A DNA stretch of 64,000 bases. Source: Homalodisca vitripennis. Its lineage: Eukaryota > Arthropoda > Insecta > Hemiptera > Cicadellidae. The stretch lies in assembly GCF_021130785.1 (NCBI RefSeq), contig NC_060214.1, positions 45,466,001-45,530,000 on the forward strand, in the 5' to 3' direction. A program made the position numbers and the translations under genes. Shown piece by piece: positions 24,637 through 35,377 of this stretch; the first letter of the stretch is position 1; the number at the start of each line of letters is the position of its first letter. Below the pieces are notes generated by a model. That model saw nothing but the letters and a program-made list of their open reading frames with translations. It ran no database searches and was not told the DNA's origin.

Positions 24637-27080
24637 TATTTATGTAGATATATATAAATATATATATATATATACAAAAAAAAAAATATATATATATATA
24701 CATATGATTTAAGTTTCTCTATCCTATCCCTTTATGAACTAAGGGAAAATCTTACCTACTTCTAATCTAGTTCCAGTAAAATAACTAACCCTACTTAAGT
24801 TTAAGGAGCAGTAAAAAATCATTTATAAGTCTCTGCCTAAACGTTTTTTGAACTTTAATCCAAAAGAATGGACCGTTAATGAATGTTAGTTTTTATTACA
24901 TCGTTTTCCATAAGGCAATGTTAATATTCCAAATGACTATGTAAAGGGAGCCCACCAAATTGTTAAAAGAAAATTTAAAACCCACAAAGTAATATATGTT
25001 GAAACGTTTACAACTTTTTAATTTAAATTTGTTTTTATAACACTTTAAAATATTATTTACAATGCATTAGTTGTTTTAACTTCGTCAATGGCACAATCTG
25101 GATTGAATTTTATATATTAACTTTATATTTCCTATGTCCATTGCACTACTGATCCATCACTATGTACATATTATTGTATAAAAGTTAAATGTAAACAGAT
25201 GTTTAATTCAATCTCTCCAACCCGATTTTTCCGGTTCTTTAGTAAACTTCAGCTGAATTTCCAACACCCGTTTAATACCAGTTAACATTTCCTTACGTAT
25301 GATCTTTTTTAATATTTTCTCGATTCCGTAAAGTACCATGAAACTTTCCTGTATTGGTCATCCTCAAAATCTTGCTGATACTTAAACGGATATATTCAAA
25401 AAGAATTAGGCAAACAGGTCCAGCTATTCTTGAGATTAGTGATTATATCTAAGCAATGATTGTAATTGATATGATTTTAAGAATTCTTTAAAATGAAAAA
25501 CTAAAAGTGAAATTTATATACATCTTAGTGAATAAAAATGAAATTTTTAAAGTAAATTCCCTTTGATGGAAAAATTATAAAGCAGTTGCTGTGTTTTTCA
25601 TATAAACCATATACAGAACGCCGGTCAATTATTTATCTGTAGAACATAATAGTAATATAAATTGTTTTTTATTAAAATAGTAAAAATAATTTTAATAATG
25701 TTTTAAAATAATACAAATAAGCTTTTAAACGTAAACGTAAAGTTTTAGAGACAGTTATCTATAAAAAGATTTGCAAGAAAAAACTATTATCAATATTGGT
25801 AATAAAGATACTCGTTTGGGTATTTTTTGCACAAGAGACGAATGCAAAAACCAATCGTTAAATATCCCTCATATATTTCACATGTCTATGGATAACCGTA
25901 TGCCCTTTAAACACGATAAAGACAATTGATTCCACTCTTTTAAAAAGAGGAATATAGCAACAATAATAATTGTCATATTTTACTAAAATAACAGATTGTA
26001 TTTAATAATAATTACAAATAAATATTTTTGAAATTTCTATGATTTTCAAATTAATAATTATACAAATGTTATATTAAGTGGTTTTTAGAAATTTTACCTT
26101 GAAAATAAATTAAGATTTTAAAGAAAACTGTGAAACAATGTTTATGCGTTGAAAAAAAATTTACTTAACAGTCTCTGTTAGTATGTTCGACACTATACTC
26201 ATCAGTTTGGTTTTCGATTGCTGTAAATAATTTTTGTCCTTTGAAGGGTCGTTAGTAATAATACAAATTAGTATCACACAAAATACATATTACAAAAAAA
26301 AATTAAATCTGTATAATTCGTTAGTTGTTTAACCATACTTATGCTAGGTTAGGTTATCACAACACTAGTTATATAACTATTGATAGTTATTTAGTGTGAC
26401 TGAATACTGTTGATGATTGATGAAATAGTTTAATTCTTTTTCCTATCACAGAACACGTTATTTCTTGTGTGTTGTATAGTAAAAATAAAAGCATGAAGAA
26501 TATCGCAATATAGAAATTATTTTGTTTCATTCGAATTATAAATTTAAAAATTTTATATTACTCTTTATTATTGTTTCAGAACAATAAGTTTTTGATCAGA
26601 AGAAGAAGTAAAATTAATTTAATCATTAACCACCAGGAGTCATTCTGTCTTCATAATTGATATCAGCAACATAGGTTATGTTTAGTTGGCCTACTAATTA
26701 TGTATTCAGTTTTAAATATTGGTGTTATTTATGATTGCGCATGTTTGTCTTATTAACACTTCAACTTTGAAGATTAAGCAAAGAAGTTACAAATCATGAT
26801 TTATAAACATTTTTTATATCGAAACTAGTCTCGTGCATAAAAATAATGATTTCTTACGTAAAGACAAGTTACCTTTTATCACATTCTTTAAACGATCCAG
26901 AGGCTAATGAATATAATTATTTATGAGTAAAATTGAATCGAATGATTCACCACTTCCCATATTATATAGTATATTAGACTCACATGGTGGTACTGTAGAT
27001 ATTGCGTAGGCAGCTGAAGCGTAATTCACCGCGTTGTGGGCTGTGAGCACCAAGATCAAAATACAGTGTATTACGGTCAT
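17308..27080 (-). CDS. Secreted C-type lectin, four exons
   Basis: Joining 27080-26984, 20338-20196, 18804-18696 and 17540-17308 gives 582 nt, 193 residues plus stop, with all phases consistent. Residues 1-24 form a signal peptide (MTVIHCILILVLTAHNAVNY). Residues 48-60 form a linker of C-x-P-C steps (CRPCEPCTHCEPC). The lectin domain spans about 70-191: VSWHDALNECKKLGQQLVTI at 81-100, then FWTSG at 123-127. The canonical cysteines are C90, C162, C180 and C188; C155 and C191 are extra. The Ca2+/sugar signature is altered: the EPN or QPD position reads QPC (153-155) and the WND position reads WYA (175-177), so classical Ca2+-dependent sugar binding is uncertain. Family members act outside cells as pathogen-binding or aggregation proteins; that role here is inferred. 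The third donor (G|GTTGGT) is weak but required by frame. Confidence 0.85.
18091..18302 (+). other. GC-richer open frames inside lectin intron 3, unassigned
   Basis: Two overlapping plus-strand frames (63 and 66 codons) cover a block with higher GC than the intron around it. One reads NFWWARQEVCYADAQIVVF. It lies antisense to the lectin within intron 3. It may be an eroded element coding fragment; I recognise no family. Confidence 0.15.
18696..18804 (-). CDS. Lectin exon 3 (first half of lectin domain)
   Basis: Acceptor CTTGTCTAG|GTTTC at 18805; the exon encodes VSWHDALNECKKLGQQLVTI and HNNQEWDEVIKAIVHSG, the helix-rich half of a C-type lectin domain with its first conserved cysteine. To keep frame with exon 4 it must end at G 18696, using GTTGGT as donor. 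A nearby better-looking GTACCT would throw exon 4 out of frame. Confidence 0.85.
19433..19494. repeat. (TA)n microsatellite at PLE edge
   Basis: About 60 bases of pure TA. It adjoins the terminal repeat of the PLE remnant directly, as 3' simple-repeat tails often do. Confidence 0.95.
19532..19582 (-). ncRNA. Hammerhead-like motif, PLE sense copy
   Basis: Minus-strand order: TGTACA, CTGATGA (19574-19568), a short GGTT/AACC hairpin, GAAA, a tiny ACACGTGT helix III, then GTA and TGTA. TGTA can pair four bases with the TACA before the core, forming helix I. This matches the minimal hammerhead architecture described for PLEs, with one extra base (T) before helix II. Confidence 0.5.
19704..20018 (-). 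pseudogene. PLE GIY-YIG endonuclease C-terminal fragment
   Basis: The similarity to PLE endonuclease domains begins at about residue 11 of the 104-codon frame, with GRNFNKRFKEHIQALKTN, then SNFAKHLLETDHNY and KEELHIYLNYN before the stop at 19704. The pattern G-R-x-F-x-x-R-x-x-E-H followed by S-x-x-A-x-H-L-x-x-x-x-H is typical of PLE GIY-YIG domains. The GIY and YIG strands themselves are missing, because the frame runs directly into the inverted terminal segment. It is therefore a truncated, non-functional piece. Confidence 0.7.
19985..20028 (+). ncRNA. Hammerhead-like motif, inverted PLE copy
   Basis: The plus strand carries the same motif: TGTACACTGATGATGGTTAA then ACCCGAAACACGTGTATGTA. 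It differs from the sense copy by one base in the hairpin (AACCC versus AAACC). Helix I, helix III and the GTA triplet are preserved. Confidence 0.5.
20196..20338 (-). CDS. Lectin exon 2 (cysteine-proline linker)
   Basis: Acceptor TTTTTGTTATAG|AT at 20339 and donor AAG|GTAAAT at 20195. Forty-eight codons encode YTNYETTAGHIETQ, then the CRPCEPCTHCEPC cluster and AECIKSYLVV, the first strand of the lectin fold. A second donor-like GTGAGA upstream (within GTTGTGAGAAAT) would break the frame with exon 3, so AAG|GTAAAT was chosen. Confidence 0.85.
21644..22042. repeat. 195-197 bp tandem repeat, two copies and a partial third
   Basis: ACACATT followed by GACTTGCTCTGYACTGCACT occurs at 21644 and 21839, and the next ACACATT is at 22036. 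Each unit also has TGGTGCCGTCT or AGGTGCCGTCTCAAGGTCAA, and CTAACTGCAGG. The 84-codon plus frame at 21699-21953 spans the unit boundary and is not convincing coding sequence. It lies in lectin intron 1. Confidence 0.85.
22431..22498 (-). pseudogene. tRNA-like segment, array copy 1
   Basis: A 68-nt cloverleaf can be drawn on the minus strand: acceptor GCTCTGT with GCGGAGC, anticodon arm TTCAC/GTGAG around loop CCGGCAA, and T arm CCGGG/CCCGG. The base before the anticodon is C rather than the universal T, and it sits inside a repeat unit. I therefore read it as a polymerase III promoter region, not a working tRNA. Confidence 0.6.
22687..22754 (-). pseudogene. tRNA-like segment, array copy 2
   Basis: Same head as the first copy, with a more damaged acceptor (GCTCTCTGATG). 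The T arm and B box are intact (GGGTTCGAGTC). Confidence 0.6.
22966..26983. other. Rest of lectin intron 1, no gene seen
   Basis: AT-rich intronic DNA. It holds (TA)n tracts at about 24582-24634 and 24652-24675 and a short direct repeat CGGTTAAAAnnGTGCTTAGTT near 24271 and 24373. I find no exon or element with a recognisable domain. Confidence 0.5.
24582..24634. repeat. (TA)n microsatellite
   Basis: Pure TA tract, followed by a shorter one ending near 24675 and an A-rich interruption. Confidence 0.95.
26984..27080 (-). CDS. Lectin exon 1 (signal peptide)
   Basis: ATG at 27080-27078 opens 32 codons plus one base, ending at the strong donor CAT|GTGAGT. The peptide has a hydrophobic core (CILILVLTA) followed by small residues suitable for signal peptidase cleavage (YASA). 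Intron 1 is 6645 bp, phase 1. Confidence 0.85.
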
Positions 27081-27082
27081 TT

Positions 27083-27121
27083 TAACTGAGTATACTAAAC
27101 AAATCGAGTGATAGCTTATAG
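27083..27121 (-). promoter_or_regulatory. Possible TATA box and initiator of the lectin gene
   Basis: On the minus strand CTATAAGC (TATAAG at 27120-27115) lies 33 nt upstream of the A in ACTCAGTT (27087). This TATA plus TCAGT arrangement is typical of arthropod inducible genes. It would leave a leader of only 7 nt before the ATG, which is unusually short, so the true start site may lie elsewhere or the leader may be spliced. Confidence 0.4.
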
Positions 27122-27124
27122 AGG

Positions 27125-28140
27125 CCTTATCAACTCCCCTCTGACCTACAATAAAACAGTGCCACGATGTATTTTTAGACTTTGAACACAGGCCTTTAAC
27201 AAGGTTGAATATTGTAAAATTGCTGAAGCACTAAAAGGCCTTGGGATCTTTGTTCTATAAGTTCCATTTGAAAAGTAGAAAATTTCCAGTTACAATTTTC
27301 AAAACTTACAGCATCTATAAAACAACATTTCTGGGGAACTTTAAGGTAACAATCGTTGACCAGTAATGTTTAATATTACCTCGATAAAGTGTCTGAAACT
27401 GTAAAATATGTCCAATTATGGGACTATGGTGAACTTTTTCTATTAGTTGTAAGTAATAGTTGATTGTACCGTCTGTTACGTACTATATAAACCTAATTTT
27501 AAAGATTGCATAAACACCTACCTAACAAGAGAGAGCGCTTATAATTCTATCTAAAATACATTTCTCGTTTATTTGTTGTTATGTGTAAAGTCTATAAAAA
27601 TATCCTTCTTTAATTACTAATTACGTTGTCATCATTCCTGCAACATTTAGTTTTATCGTATGAGTTACAATTGTTAGTTGCTTAGTTTAAATTGGTTTAA
27701 ACTATTTATCTTGAAATATTCCTGCTTTAAATGTACATATTAATATAAATAAAATGAGTTTACCGCAACCAGAACCTTACATATAACTAGAGATTACATT
27801 CCTGTTACTGGTGTTGCGATAGGTAACATTAATGCCATACATTATAACTAACAAATATGAAATTAATATAGGTATAATTCCTCGTACTATGCTTAGAAAA
27901 ATAATATAATAACATTTTATTACTCTTAAGAATTATTTACATTTATATCTTTATATTAGTTTATAATTTATTTAATATAAAATAAATAGCAATAATAATA
28001 AAAATAAAAAGGAAATATGACGCCAAAGGTGTGGTAGTATTTTTTATGCTATAAACGAAAACAAATTGACCATATTCAAATATAATATCTGATAACTAAA
28101 ATTAGTAATAGAATACTTTGAAAGGGTACTAATATTATAG
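27125..28140. other. Upstream flank of the lectin gene, nothing recognised
   Basis: This is the region 5' of the lectin on its own strand and could contain distal control sites. I do not see a convincing NF-kappaB cluster or any gene. Confidence 0.4.
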
Positions 28141-28525
28141 GGAATGAATATATATTCATCCAGTTTTATTTAATTATGCTACTAATCCTGATATTTACTA
28201 AACCAAAATATTTTTAAAGTAGAGGAATGAAATACAATTCAACAGTCATAAGTATATATAATAGTTTTATTCCAGATTTCAAAACATGTAATATTTTCTC
28301 CAAAGCAAATTAATATTAAGTTAAGTTTTACGGATACATGTAGGTTCTAGATCAATATTTCTTATAATACTCTGATGATCTGCAGCTAAATTAGCTAGTT
28401 TTAGAACTAGAACCAGCCAATATTTTGTTGATTTTGTGATAAATTAGATTGTATAAAGGTTTTAATATACCTGTTTAAAATATTCAGATTATATTTGGTA
28501 ATATAAATATAATTAAATCTTTTAT
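28141..28525 (+). repeat. Inverted duplication, left arm
   Basis: This arm matches the reverse complement of 31190-31560: for example TTTAGAACTAGAACCAGCCA opposite TGGCTGGTTCTAGATAATAA, and ATGCTACTAATCCTGATATT opposite the complement near 31515. Divergence is substantial with many small indels, so the event is old. The arms are about 2.7 kb apart. Confidence 0.75.
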
Positions 28526-29358
28526 TATATATCTGTTACTTACTTAATCGATTATTACTTTACTAAGTTTGCTTTGAAATTCATGTATTCTGTATTTTAT
28601 CAGTGCCATTATTGCTTCAAGACCAACGTAAAATTATTAGCTACTGGTCATTAAAATCGACTGGAGTGACATGCACAAACATCATCAATCGCATTGTTTA
28701 CCGTATATAATTAAATGTTCATACTAACTTTAAAGTATGTAGGAGAGATAATTTTTGAAATATCTGGTTAACAGGCAGAAAGCAACGACAGATAATTCAG
28801 TCGGAATATTGCTTTACCTCTGATTTGCTTAGGCAAGAACATGAAATATATGTATTAAATGACCTACTTTAGTTTGAAAGGAGTATTAGAGGTTTTACAT
28901 ATAATAAATGAATTCAAAGTTTTTTAAGGCTGTTTATAGCCACGGGTAACAGGTAGTACGTACAAACGAAATGTCTGGTATTTTTAACACATAAAAACAT
29001 AACGTATTAATAAGGATAAAAGGTTTAGTGACATGATTTTATTTAATTTATCGTATAATTTATCGGTAACAGTAATATTATTAGAGCAAGAGTTAAATTT
29101 AATAAAATAATAAAATTTATTCTAATAGTTACTAGACCTAACAGTATTAATGCTGTACAATCAGCGTTATAAAAACATTAGAATTTTCTGTAGACATGTT
29201 TACAGTTCAAATTAAACTAATATAATTTAGTTTTATATTTAATTAAAATATATTTGTCATCTTTGGCATTCACTTTTTGTTGTAAGATAACGAATTTATA
29301 GTATCGATATTTTAAAACGATTTAAAACTACACAATAAGACTAAAGAAATTACGTTAC

Positions 29359-29430
29359 CTCTATGAAGTATGAAATAGACCCAACAGGTTGCCCAATCAA
29401 CCATAGCGTGGTCTCTAGGGGAGGTTGGAG
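29359..29430 (-). other. Exon-like 72-bp block, copy 1
   Basis: On the minus strand CACTTCAG precedes and GAG|GTAACG follows a block of exactly 24 open codons reading PLETTLWLIGQPVGSISYF. A diverged relative occurs at 32487-32560 in the same orientation, also ending GAG|GTAATG. The block is richer in GC than its surroundings. It may be a small exon of a duplicated gene, but the family is unknown and the opposite strand is open too. Confidence 0.25.
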
Positions 29431-30289
29431 CTGAAGTGGATTACCTCTGAACTCAACGTAGTTATCATTATTTTTATCATTGAAATGTTAGTTTTATCGC
29501 TGATAAAAATCAATTCACCATTAAATTACAAGGTTTGATTAACAAATGTTGTCTATATAAAAGGGTAATTTTTATATTACACCGTTGTTAGCCTATTTCG
29601 GAATATGTTTAAAATCTCAAGCGTCTTCAAGTCGGTGTAAAGTACATAACATAATTGTACTTAACAGATCAGAAAGTATCTTTATAGCAACTCTTTACCG
29701 TTTAGCAGGCTGTGAAAATGATATGCAAATTAAGCAAAAATTTTAAATTTTTGTACCAAAACACTGAATATAATAAACTGACTTTATCAAGTGTGTAGAT
29801 AAGATATGATAAATCTTATACAACTTTCCCAGTATGAAAAGTTTACAAATATTTTTTATTCTGTTTAATTCTCTTTGTAAATTATTACCTATAATACTAA
29901 TGTAAATAATTAAAAAAAAATCAATAATCTTGACTCGTAATGGACAGATATTTAATATATTCAATACGCATATAGGGATAGCTAACGTATATTTTCACTT
30001 AGAATTTCAACCATCACGTCAACATTTTCGATACTTATTTTGCGTTCAGACAGACAGAAACCGGGCGAAATTTTTCATCAGCAACTGAGAGGACACTTTT
30101 TGGTAAGCGCCAAGCTAACAGCTATTATATTTAATACTGTAATATATATAATTGTTTTATAATAACTTTGATTAAATTTTAATAGTGTCGTGTGTAAAAT
30201 CTGGGTATTTACGGACACATATGTCATATTAATTGATCAGAATTGTCCCTTTTTCATGCTTAGGAGTTCCTACCAGAACTGTTGCTCTT

Positions 30290-30440
30290 AGCAGCTAAGT
30301 CTGTGTGAGTTGCAAGGGTTGAAGAGACGATCTATCATCAGCCATTACAAATGGCGGTAAGCTCAGTATATGAATAATGCCACCTCGTTCTCTTGACGAC
30401 TATAACACCCGCTACCTTGAAGTCGTTTGTCCCACTTTTT
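30290..30440. repeat. Dispersed block II, copy A
   Basis: It contains TGAATAATGCCACCTCGTTC at 30371, GGGTTGAAGAGACGATC upstream and GTTTGTCCCACTTTTTCTCC downstream. Related copies occur at 43835-43990, 47600-47775 and, partially, 60925-61010. This copy also holds CAAATGGCG|GTAAGC, a start codon followed by a donor-like site. Downstream sequence to about 30700 also resembles copy B. Confidence 0.7.
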
Positions 30441-31189
30441 CTCCGTTTTTATGGTTTATGTAATTTAAGTAAATTCTATTACTCAATTTTCGTCAATATT
30501 TATAATGAACTGGTTTGAGATCGGTTTTAAATGTGAAAAACAATGCACGATGGTACATAGCTACACTTTTACAAACCGTACATCACAAACAAAATAATGG
30601 ATACGTTAAACTCCAGTTAATTTGGTAAGAAATTACACTTTCCAGCACCAAACGTCTTATTATATTGATTTCTGTGATCTCTTTAAAGAATCATTCATTC
30701 TAACCGCTATCAATAATTAGTTTTAATTTATTATGTAGACCAATTTTTCAGTGTAAAATTAATCTAACAGAATTAATTAGTTTTTATATTTTAAACCATC
30801 GGTATTATACGGTAAATAAAACATCGTTCAGACAGGCTTTTATATATTTTAACATATATTTATATTCTATTATCTCGTTTAATTTTCAATAGCATCACGA
30901 TAATACTAAATAATTAAAAATACAAAACGCAGAATATTAAGCTTTTGCTATGTGTAACGAATAAAAGTAATTTAGTTTTACTAGTACACTTTTCATAGTT
31001 ATGGTGTGGAAATACTAAGTTTAACACGGTCCATAAATTACAAAGAATAAAAAAAAATTTGAGCCCTTATTTATTAGTATACCTAAAAATTATTTTATCA
31101 GTCCCATTATTTTGGGGAATATAGTGTAACATTTATTGCACTAATTAATTGTACTTCATAAAACCACAGATAATACATTTTACACAAAA

Positions 31190-31560
31190 GATTAAATTAT
31201 ATTTTTATCAAAAAACCTGAATATTTTGATTGGTGTATTTAAACGTGTATTCAATCTAATTTACCACAAAATTAACAAAATATTGGCTGGTTCTAGATAA
31301 TAAATTACCTACTTTAGCTGCAGTTCATATGAGTGATATAACATATTGATCTAGAATCTAAATGTATCCGGAAAAGTTAACTTAATAGTCATTTGATTTA
31401 CAGAAAATATTACATGTTTAGAAATCTTAAATAAAACTATGGTATATACTACTGAATACTGAAATGTATTTGATTCCTGCACTTTAAAAATATTTTGGTT
31501 TGGTAAATGCCAGGATTAGTAGCATAATTATATAAAGCTGGGTGAAAGTATGCATTCCAT
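31190..31560 (-). repeat. Inverted duplication, right arm
   Basis: Partner of 28141-28525. It contains GGCTGGTTCTAGATAATAAA, TTTACAGAAAATATTACATG and CCAGGATTAGTAGCATAATT, each complementary to the left arm. No transposase or terminal short repeat was recognised. Confidence 0.75.
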
Positions 31561-32486
31561 ATAATATTATTTCTCTATAAAAATATTTTATCCTATGTCG
31601 GTTGCAAGGTATTATGTAACTTGAAATTAGATTTAATTATACGTAAATTAATCTCTACATGGTAAATCTTACAATTAAAGTACATAATGATATTTATTTA
31701 TTCATTTTAAATTAGTAAAATCATATTTTTATTTGGTACATTTTACGTTTTTTATGCACATTTTATGGTTGTCTCATTGGTGTCATACTTAAATTCAAAC
31801 AATATTTAAATATATGTATGGTTGTACAAAAATAAGGAGGTGCAACCACGTTTCTTTCTTACGTTTTTAGGTAATCTGGAACACTTGAGCCACTTTACAT
31901 TCTGTCTTTACATAATTTATAATAACAAACTTTATTTAATAAATATCGCGACCCAACTAAACCTCGTTTAAGGATTATATTAATACCCATGAGACAATTT
32001 CTTTTATTGGATCGTGTATTTTACAAAATTATTATATATACTCATAACTGTTGAAATGTTACAAATTTCAAAAAAAATTTACGATTTATTTATAAAAAGT
32101 AGATGGATTAAAAATTTAATAAAATCCATGATAAAGAAAGGATTAGGTTCAGTAGTTGGTGCTTAGCTGCACTAAATGGAATAATATTTTTATAACAAAT
32201 TTACTAATTGTATATAGAATTTCCAAATTACCAAAAGTTTTTAATCCAATCATTTATGTACTTTTTAACTTTAGGGTCAATATCCTTGCCGTAAAATCTG
32301 GTTTTTTTACGATGTGTAGAACAAAACATACTTCTTGTAACACTTTTTTTAGGCAAGTTATTTTATAGAACCGTCAAAAGAAAATTACTACAAAAAATTT
32401 AACTGTTTACATTAAAGTAAAATAAAAAATTGGTAATATTATTATTTTAGACAAATTTAAAGTAGAGATTAAGACCCTAGATAGTA

Positions 32487-32560
32487 CATTACCTCTACGA
32501 CCTATTACACTCAATATATTGCCCAGTCAACCACATAGGTTGGACCCTAGGGAAAGGTAT
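32487..32560 (-). pseudogene. Exon-like block, copy 2 (decayed)
   Basis: This matches the 29359-29430 block (minus strand TGGTTGACTGGGCAA versus TGGTTGATTGGGCAA, and TAGAGGTAATG versus TAGAGGTAACG). It has lost about three bases and has an in-frame stop if read in the same phase. The conserved donor-like end is the main resemblance. Confidence 0.25.
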
Positions 32561-33794
32561 TTAAATCGTAGTAATATTTGTTTCATACATTTTACAAATA
32601 CATGTCTGAAAACAAACGGTTTCATTAAACTTTATTATTGCCTTAACCCTCAAACTTAAATAAAATTAGTTTTTCGTTTCCTCGTTACATAATACTGTAC
32701 TGTCTGTTATCAATAAATGTTAATAATAAGTGTTAAAAATGTAAGATTACAGAAAAAATTATGCTTTAATTTTATAGAAACTTATATTAACCCAGGTTGA
32801 ATCATTTTATTATTATGACACATTTTCGGAAAGTTTTGCTCCATTTTACTGTCTATAAATATAGCCTAAAATACTTTAAAATATACCTCCACGAGAACCA
32901 GTAGCATGTGTTTTCTAGTTAATATTGAATCAGTATTGACAATAAAACTAATAACGTTATTGAAAATGAAGCATGTAGTTACTTTTTATTGCTATTTAAG
33001 AATTAAATTTAAAATGTGAAATAAAATTGTTTTAAATAATATATAAAACTGTAATAACTTCGAAAAAACTAAATAAATTTTAACTTTTATAAGCTTTAAA
33101 CTAAATAGAAATTAAAAAAGTTTAAATTTATATAATTGATCAGAATAAGGTTTTTGTGTATTAATTCGTTTTGAAATATTATTCTATACCATGTTCTTAG
33201 TTTAGCTGTACAAAATAATGTATTATCATTATTCCCATTATTGTTGGAAATTACTTCTTTGACCACAACATAAAAAATCAATATGAGAACATAAGTTTAT
33301 TCTAAAGATAATTTTAACTTTTTTTAAAACTTACTTTAATTATTACAAATCAGTTTAACTATAAAGAAAATAACGAGGAGTATTCTAGTGAAAAACTTAA
33401 ACATCAAACACATGTATAACACCACATAAAACAATCTAAAATTTTTTTTTGTCATGGTTTATCGACATTTATTACGTTCAAGTTTTTTTATGTTACAATT
33501 TCAGCAGTTTTAAAGCACACTACCATGTTCGAAATCCTTTCAACATAACATGACCTGTGAGTTTGTCAACACGTTTTGAAATCAGTAAGTTAAGTTAGAA
33601 TATTAGAACATTTCTTTATAAAGCATTATTTAATAATATATGTTTCAATAACTTAAGTTATTTCTTAATATACCTGCTTCTAAAATTACCTTAGTAATAC
33701 ACTAAACAATCCAGGTTACACTAGGCAGGTATAAAAAGGCAGGTGATGACATTCAAATCGACTGACAATAATTACCCTTGAGTAACGATAATTA

Positions 33795-33847
33795 TCATTA
33801 TGTCTAAAATTAAGTAATTATATACTTAGTTTTAGACATAATAATGA
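33795..33847. repeat. Short AT-rich inverted repeat
   Basis: Arms of about 22 bases (ATTATGTCTAAAATTAAGTA and its near complement) around a 6-base centre. It might form a hairpin, but no terminator or RNA role is implied. Confidence 0.7.
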
Positions 33848-35235
33848 CCAAATACTTACTGTTTGAAGCCTAATCACTGAGCAGTGTTGAAAATAATGTA
33901 CGTGAATGCGTTAATATTTGTCACCTTTCTTTGGTCATAACCGAATTTATGGGTTTTTGAAAGTAATGAAGCATTAATATGAAATTGTTCCTGTGATAGT
34001 GTTTTGCTACCTTAGCACAACGAATAAACATGAAGGTTTCAACTTAACTATAAAGTAAAGCCTGTGCTATACAATTACATTTTCCTCGTAAAATTGTCCC
34101 CTCTCTATTTTAACATTGCCTGCAATGTCAACTAGTGGGTTCTACGGTATAGTACTAAATTACCATATTAAGTAAGCTCTTTTTATAATACACCAAAATA
34201 CCTTTACAGAGAATAAAATAAGTTTAGGTTTTTTTTTGAAAATCACCATTTTATTGGGATTTTTTACCATCACTTGTTTAAACATCTTTATCGATGCAAT
34301 GGGATTACACTGGTCAGAAATCCTAACTTGTCTGTGTCATGACTGGAAATACGTTCCCCGTCGGCTTCAAAGTGCCAAAGAGTATTATCTGCCTTTCCCC
34401 ACAATCCTACCTGTCCATTCTTAATAGCGAACTCAGTGTAACTGAGTGCACCATAGCTCCTTACGTTTTACTTGTTGCTTTATATAAGCCATTGCATTTA
34501 GATTCAGGTTTTATACCGCTTTTCTTGAAAAGTACCACCCCCCGTTTGAACTTTTTATCAATAGAGATGGAAGTATTCACTTTTTTAGTGGTTTATATGA
34601 CTAACTGAGAAGTTTTAGTATATTTGAAAATATGTTATTTTCATATTCCCTAAATTGGCGTATTTTAGGGGTAATAAAAAGTTTTAAATAGAAACTTCTA
34701 GCAAGTGATAACCCAGTTCAATGATATTATGAAACGAATAATAATGGCACAGACCAGATGCCTATAATTTTATTCTATTAAATTTAATGGGTAATTAGAG
34801 TTTGAACTGTTTTATACAACCCTCGCAGTTTAAGTTGTATTCAAAGTTATAGGCAGGCAGATAAAACATTCACTTACTAGTTATTTTAAGAACTTACGAC
34901 ACGCAAACATAAAACATGTTATTGGTAGAATTTAAATTTTTTTATTGCCTGAAAAATAACCTATTTGGGTGGGGGGTATTAAAATATTGTTACAAATAAA
35001 AAAAAACTCCACTGTTGGTCATATAAACATTTATCAACGTAAATCACTCCGTCTCTATTAAAAAAACCTAAGAGTGGGGGACTAATTTAGGATGAATTTT
35101 AAAACTATTTCTATACCCAATACCCTTTCAAGGAAAACGTGAACAATGTGGTAATAATATATCAAACAGTCTTAAAATATCGGATGAATTTCAATAATAA
35201 CAATCATGGTGGTCATCTTAAACACTGCACACTCT

Positions 35236-35377
35236 AAATAGTATAAATGTCAATAGCCTTATTTAATTTCAATAAACATTGAATCGTAAAGTACTTGCTC
35301 CGCCGGGACTCGAAACCGGATCTCTCACTTGCCGGGTAAATGTGCTACCATTAAACCACGGAACCCTTACTTATATA
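35236..35377 (-). repeat. tRNA-derived repeat, copy interrupted by a mariner element
   Basis: It has the same tail (ATGTCAATAGCCTTATTTAA) and tRNA-like head (35297-35363 on the minus strand, B box GGTTTCGAGTC) as the array at 22371. It breaks off at CCCTTACTT where the mariner-like element begins. CCCTTACTT recurs just beyond the right end (about 37979), so the element probably landed in this repeat. Confidence 0.8.

Larger units (their letters stand above)
31561..35235. other. AT-rich region, no confident gene
   Basis: The only notable items are the exon-like block (32487), a hairpin at 33795-33847 (TCATTATGTCTAAAATTAAG facing TTAGTTTTAGACATAATAAT) and a GC-richer block at 34290-34480 with frames of 62 and 89 codons on the plus strand. 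The latter has no recognisable motif and may be a repeat. Confidence 0.45.

Noticed and set aside
34339..34608. 89-codon plus frame as a gene
   Set aside because: No motif or recognisable family, overlapping frames also open, and no splice signals that decide a model.
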